Below, piece by piece: positions 4,701-7,495 of a stretch of DNA of 7,495 bases. This stretch comes from an uncultured Bacteriovorax sp. (GTDB lineage: Bacteria > Bdellovibrionota > Bacteriovoracia > Bacteriovoracales > Bacteriovoracaceae). Where the stretch lies: NCBI GenBank assembly GCA_946482295.1, contig CAMLRB010000173.1:1-7495 (forward strand), written 5' to 3'. The notes below the pieces were generated by a model that was given only the letters and a program-made list of their open reading frames with translations, was not told the origin of the DNA and did not search any database. A program made the translations under genes and the position numbers. Every line of letters starts with the position of its first letter. The stretch's first letter is position 1.

Positions 4701-4790
4701 CAGTTCGAAATAGCTCCACGGAAGGGTACCATTTTTAAAGAAAAAGCCTCGACATAGTTCGGGGCTTTTTTTTTGTCCAAAATTCTAAAA
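4701..4790 (+). repeat. Degenerate tRNA-Glu 3'-end plus terminator copy (R3)
   Basis: The copy contains CAGTTCGAAATAGCTCCAC, AGGGTACCA (4723-4731), an ATTTTTAAAG linker, the hairpin and a GTCCAAAATTCTAAAA tail identical to R2. The T-arm part has diverged from R1 and R2, while the terminator half is nearly that of R2. It marks the right end of the accessory stretch. Confidence 0.75.
4741..4774 (+). terminator. Bidirectional intrinsic terminator after the VOC gene (in R3)
   Basis: GCCTCGA (4746-4752) pairs with TCGGGGC (4759-4765) around a CATAGT loop, with five As before and nine Ts after. It lies between the convergent VOC and antiporter genes and can end both transcripts. Confidence 0.9.
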
Positions 4791-4854
4791 ATAGCATTTT
4801 CACTTAATTTCAAAAACGAGTTTTACTCATTTACTGTCATGAACCCCAAAAATT

Positions 4855-5841
4855 TTAGAACCAATACAAAAGAAAGAGTGCTCCAAGAACGACAGCAATG
4901 ACGGAAAACGCATCTGGTTCAATGAACTTTACACGTTTTTCCTGATGATAAAGTTGCCCAATAGTAACTAATGAAGTGGCCAATATAACAGAAAGCGCGC
5001 TTAGAACATGCGAGTGAGAAACTGAGGCGAGCAGATTCCCAGAATGTATGAAGTCTAACGGAACCAGAAGAACCATGTTGAAGGCATTACTTCCAAAAAT
5101 GTTCCCTACCGCGAGATCGAACGCTCCCATTCTCACTGCAGTAAGAGTTGATACAAGCTCCGGCAAAGAAGTGCACAAAGCGACAAGAGTGGTGCCAACG
5201 AAGGTTTTTCCGAGACCTGAACTTTCAGCAATTTGTCCAGCTGCTTCGGCCAAGTATGGTGCCGCTACAAATATCACAGCGGCGCTGGCAAGATAAATCA
5301 TAATGGCCAACGGCAACCCTTTACCTTTTCTTCCCGTGTTCTCTCGAGGGCCATCATCTGATGGTCTACTGTGATAGATGAGACGTAAGCTGAGCAGGTA
5401 TGTAATTCCGATCAAGAGAGGGCCAAATCCTAATTCTCCAATATTGAATTCCTTTACCTTGGGTCCTAAGAAAATAAATATGCCCGTTATAACGGTCAAA
5501 TTAATACTGATTGTAGAAGAAAGTGCATGCTGAGCACTAGCGCGTGAAAACATCTTCTTTGGGTTCTTATGAAGAATATCGGCCACCGCAAGAATGAGAA
5601 GATTCATTAAACTACTCCCCAAAAGGTCACCGACGGCAAGATCTGGCATCCCTTGTTTAATAGCACTTACATCTACCAAAAATTCTGGAAGTGAAGTTGC
5701 TCCAGCGAGAAGAATACTTCCTACAAAGAGTTTTCCAATCTTCATGCTCTCACCTATACGATCAGATGATTTCACAAGAAAAGTACCTGCGATTACTAAG
5801 CCGAAAGCGGAAATTATGAATTGTAGTATGGAAGCCAGCAT
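4855..5841 (-). CDS. CaCA-family Na+/Ca2+ antiporter (YrbG-like)
   Basis: 328 aa inner-membrane cation exchanger with about ten transmembrane helices in two inverted halves, the normal size for bacterial YrbG/CaxA-type proteins. The alpha-1 repeat is VGSILLAGATSLPE (E53) and DLAVGDLLGSSLMN (N80). The alpha-2 repeat is VGTTLVALCTSLPE (E228) and DLAVGNIFGSNAFN (N255). These Glu and Asn residues correspond to the ion-binding positions of the archaeal NCX structure. A hydrophilic loop rich in D, R, G and K (about 158-175) joins the halves. It would use the sodium or proton gradient to export calcium. The start at ATG 5841 lacks a clear Shine-Dalgarno. The gene converges on the VOC gene and shares its terminator. 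Confidence 0.92.
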   Translation of the reverse strand: MLASILQFIISAFGLVIAGTFLVKSSDRIGESMKIGKLFVGSILLAGATSLPEFLVDVSAIKQGMPDLAVGDLLGSSLMNLLILAVADILHKNPKKMFSRASAQHALSSTISINLTVITGIFIFLGPKVKEFNIGELGFGPLLIGITYLLSLRLIYHSRPSDDGPRENTGRKGKGLPLAIMIYLASAAVIFVAAPYLAEAAGQIAESSGLGKTFVGTTLVALCTSLPELVSTLTAVRMGAFDLAVGNIFGSNAFNMVLLVPLDFIHSGNLLASVSHSHVLSALSVILATSLVTIGQLYHQEKRVKFIEPDAFSVIAVVLGALFLLYWF

Positions 5842-5882
5842 ACAAGGATTTTAATCATGAGCAATGGCCATGGACAATGCCC

Positions 5883-5905
5883 AGGGCACACATAGGTGCC
5901 CTTTT
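5883..5905 (+). terminator. Short hairpin with T-run, possible weak terminator
   Basis: AGGGCAC (5883-5889) pairs with GTGCCCT (5896-5902) around a 6-nt loop, and TTTT ends at 5905. It is oriented to stop plus-strand transcription, yet no plus-strand gene lies immediately upstream. It may block read-through antisense to the antiporter gene. Confidence 0.35.
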
Positions 5906-6178
5906 GGTTTCGCAGTCGCAAAAAATTTAAATCCATTCTTTTCTAGAAATTACAATTTACAGCTGATTCCCAAACTCGCATTCAGGTCTTGTTTTGCAGA
6001 AACCAATGTCGCTGTTAAGCCATTTTCATTGTACTTATTTTTTGAAAGACCTTTTGCCGAGAGAAGAAGAGACGATTTATCAGTACTTTTTGTAACAATC
6101 ATATAAAGATCTGTTAATTCACTGTACCTCCTTCTCTGGCCTTTAGCTTCTTTACTATTGATTACAATAATTGTTACC

Positions 6179-6208
6179 TTGACCACTCGGAAATGAGTTA
6201 ACTATTCT
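6179..6208 (+). promoter_or_regulatory. Candidate promoter giving a leaderless or near-leaderless mRNA
   Basis: TTGACC (6179-6184), an 18-bp spacer and TATTCT (6203-6208) place the transcription start at or within a base or two of the ATG at 6215. The gene has no Shine-Dalgarno in front of it, which agrees with leaderless initiation. The -10 matches only four of six consensus bases. Confidence 0.45.
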
Positions 6209-6214
6209 TTAAGT

Positions 6215-6832
6215 ATGAAACTCAAATCCATCCATTATTTCACAGGTGCTCTCTTTTTTCTCTTCGTCATCGCTCATTTGACCAACCATCTTTTTTCGTT
6301 GAGTAGTTTCGATCATCACATCGCCATTATGGAAACTCTTAGGCTCATTTACAGAAATGTAATCGTTGAAACGATCTTGATGATTGTACTTATTGTTCAG
6401 ATTGTCTCAGGGCTTAAACTCTTCAAAAGCAAAAGAGGAATTAAAAAAGATTTTTTCGAAAATCTCCAGGTTTTATCTGGTCTTTATCTCGCAGTATTTC
6501 TCATCATCCATCTAAGTGCTGTTTGGGCTGGACGACTCTTTCTCAAACTCGATACCAATTTGTATTTCGGTATTGCTGGCCTCAACTCATTCCCTCATCT
6601 CCTCTTTTTCATTCCCTATTATTCACTCGCCATCTTAGCTTTCTTTGCTCACCTAGCGGCCGTTCACGATAAAAAAATGAAAGCAGACATTCTTGGACTC
6701 TCACCACGAAGACAGGCCTATGGATTTATTGCTATTGGCATTTTGGTCGTGGGACTTAGTATGTTTGGCTTAACAAATGGTTTTAAAGGGGCAGACATTC
6801 CAGCCCTCTATAATGTTCTCGTTGGAAAATAA
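6215..6832 (+). CDS. Five-helix membrane protein with intramembrane histidines, possibly haem b-binding
   Basis: 205 aa with hydrophobic segments at about 8-30, 49-70, 84-106, 128-150 and 168-187, separated by basic loops (KSKRGIKK; DKKMK). Histidines lie inside or at the edges of helices: H21 and H25 in helix 1 (VIAHLTNHLF), H99 in helix 3 (IIHLSAVWAG), H128 at the start of helix 4, H146 and H151 at its end (FFAHLAAVH). This spacing resembles cytochrome b-type membrane anchors such as SdhC/FrdC, so b-haem binding and quinone contact are possible. No flavoprotein or iron-sulfur subunit gene is adjacent, and the family is not identified with certainty. No Shine-Dalgarno is present; see the promoter at 6179-6208. 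Transcription probably ends at 6857-6886. Confidence 0.8.
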   Translation: MKLKSIHYFTGALFFLFVIAHLTNHLFSLSSFDHHIAIMETLRLIYRNVIVETILMIVLIVQIVSGLKLFKSKRGIKKDFFENLQVLSGLYLAVFLIIHLSAVWAGRLFLKLDTNLYFGIAGLNSFPHLLFFIPYYSLAILAFFAHLAAVHDKKMKADILGLSPRRQAYGFIAIGILVVGLSMFGLTNGFKGADIPALYNVLVGK

Positions 6833-6856
6833 ACCAAAAGTGAACATTTTTCTGCG

Positions 6857-6886
6857 AAAAGTAATTTCAAGATGAAATTATTTTTT
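6857..6886 (+). terminator. AT-rich intrinsic terminator of the membrane-protein gene
   Basis: AAAAGTAATTTCA (6857-6869) pairs with TGAAATTATTTTT (6873-6885), with one G-T wobble and an AGA loop, and ends in T. The stem is AT-rich and so fairly weak, but its position 25 nt after the stop codon fits. Confidence 0.6.
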
Positions 6887-6926
6887 ACTGAAGTTAGCTT
6901 TTCTCGATTTTTGAATGGAGAAAGTT

Positions 6927-7454
6927 ATGAATTACACTTTAGAAAAAATAGAAGCAATGATTTATATAATTCGCGGACAGAGAGTAATGTTGGATAGCGA
7001 TCTAGCAAAGCTCTATGGAGTGGAGACTAAACGATTAAAAGAGCAAGTAAAACGCAATATAGAACTCTTCCCAACTGACTTCTTAATCGAACCGAATTTA
7101 AGTGAGTTAGCAGATCTAAGGTCGCAAATTGCGACCTTAGGCCACTTAAAAGGCAGTAATTACATTTTTAAACATACACCATATTTATTCACGGAAAATG
7201 GTGTTGCTATGATTTCTAGCGTCCTGCAAAGCAAAGAAGCCATTCAAGTTAATATCACAATCATGAGAACCTTTACGAAGCTTAGAAGCTTTTTGGCCAT
7301 GGAATCTACAGTAAAGGAAGAAATTAATAATTTAAAAACCAATACTAACCAGTTATTTAAAATTGTGTTCGAGCGATTAGATAATCTTGAAATAGGATTA
7401 CCTTCACAAACAAATAAAAGAAAAAGAATTGGATTGAAACCGGAATGCGAATAA
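6927..7454 (+). CDS. ORF6N-domain protein (phage anti-repressor/KilA-N-associated type)
   Basis: 175 aa from ATG 6927, which has GGAG at 6917-6920 with 6-nt spacing; ATG 6915 is too close to that site. The ORF6N domain spans about residues 5-125 and contains the family's recurring blocks: IYIIRGQRVMLDSDLAKLYGV, VKRNIELFPTDFLI, LRSQIATL, FTENGVAMISSVLQSKEAIQVN and IMRTFTKLR. A coiled-coil-like stretch (EEINNLKTNTNQLFKIVFERLDNLE) and a basic tail follow. ORF6N proteins are common on phages and in accessory DNA and are thought to be DNA-binding, though few have been studied. No phage structural or integrase gene is in view, so this may be an isolated remnant or the start of an element beyond the window. 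It contains a perfect palindrome at 7116-7140. The 41 bases after it show no feature. Confidence 0.9.
   Translation: MNYTLEKIEAMIYIIRGQRVMLDSDLAKLYGVETKRLKEQVKRNIELFPTDFLIEPNLSELADLRSQIATLGHLKGSNYIFKHTPYLFTENGVAMISSVLQSKEAIQVNITIMRTFTKLRSFLAMESTVKEEINNLKTNTNQLFKIVFERLDNLEIGLPSQTNKRKRIGLKPECE
7116..7140. repeat. Perfect 25-bp palindrome inside the ORF6N gene
   Basis: Arms CTAAGGTCGCAA (7116-7127) and its exact complement (7129-7140) flank a single central A. It encodes LRSQIATL, a conserved block of the ORF6N family. Twelve perfect pairs within coding sequence are unlikely by chance; see findings. Confidence 0.9.
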
Positions 7455-7495
7455 ATTTCGAATCCATCTTCTTTTTAGATCGAAACCAGCCAAAT

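Larger units (their letters stand above)
5842..6214. other. 373-bp gap with a possible small gene remnant on the minus strand
   Basis: No convincing gene is present. A minus-strand open frame (6186 to 5950, GTG start, 78 codons) has no ribosome binding site at its start. Its last 49 codons, from an ATG at 6093, read like short amphipathic beta strands and end in GISCKL; I do not recognise it, and it may be decayed coding sequence. A perfect AAGGAGGT stands on the minus strand at 6133-6126, but it serves only a GTG-AAT-TAA triplet run. The gap also has a short hairpin (5883-5902) and the candidate promoter of the next plus-strand gene. Confidence 0.4.

Noticed and set aside
3024..4790. Integron attC-type cassette array
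   Set aside because: The repeats bracket small modules, but they lack the GTTRRRY/RYYYAAC core sites and the long imperfect symmetry of attC. Gene orientation alternates between modules and no integron integrase is present.
3024..4790. CRISPR array or tandem repeat
   Set aside because: The repeats are about 85 bp, only three to four copies, spaced 0.5-1.2 kb apart by coding sequence.
5048..5854. Two plus-strand open frames antisense to the antiporter
   Set aside because: They mirror the alpha-repeat coding sequence on the opposite strand and lack start signals.
5864..6106. Plus-strand open frame of 80 codons in the gap after the antiporter
   Set aside because: No Shine-Dalgarno, no recognisable motif, and a hairpin with a T-run lies near its start.
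7456..7485. Inverted TTTCGA/TCGAAA after the ORF6N gene as a terminator
   Set aside because: The arms are only six bases around an 18-nt loop and no T-run follows.

Overview
The window is an AT-rich bacterial chromosome segment with well-formed GGAGG-type ribosome binding sites, tRNA genes that encode CCA, and strong hairpin-plus-T-run terminators. The gene set and composition fit a Gram-negative bacterium, possibly Bdellovibrionota (Bacteriovorax-like). That placement is an impression from style, not a demonstrated assignment.

Layout. Positions 1-1890 are core genome. The 3' end of an unidentified gene converges, with a 1-nt gap, on mtaB (tRNA methylthiotransferase, minus strand). A strong promoter then drives tRNA-Lys(TTT) and tRNA-Glu(TTC), ending in a strong bidirectional terminator. 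Positions 1891-4790 are an accessory stretch of three small gene modules. Each module ends in a degenerate copy of the tRNA-Glu 3' end plus its terminator (copies at 3024-3107, 4164-4252 and 4701-4790). Module 1 is an unknown helical protein translationally coupled to an ArsR-type regulator with a DUF2087-like C-terminus, behind two matching palindromic operators. Module 2 is a Phd/YefM-type antitoxin, a RelE/ParE-type toxin and a coupled four-helix membrane protein, behind a TGTACA-type operator. Module 3 is a single VOC (glyoxalase-fold) protein. Positions 4791-7495 hold a CaCA-family Na+/Ca2+ antiporter (minus strand), a 373-bp gap with a possible gene remnant, a five-helix membrane protein rich in intramembrane histidines, and an ORF6N-domain gene carrying a perfect 25-bp palindrome.

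Main interpretation. The repeated tRNA-3'-end/terminator units look like footprints of serial insertion at the tRNA-Glu gene, giving a cassette-like array in which each module carries its own terminator and, in modules 1 and 2, its own autoregulatory-looking operator. No integrase or transposase is visible, so modules would have to be mobilised in trans, or be old. The cargo (regulator pair, toxin-antitoxin operon, small metalloenzyme-fold protein) is typical of small genomic islets. The alternative, that this species simply uses similar terminators everywhere, cannot be excluded without the genome.
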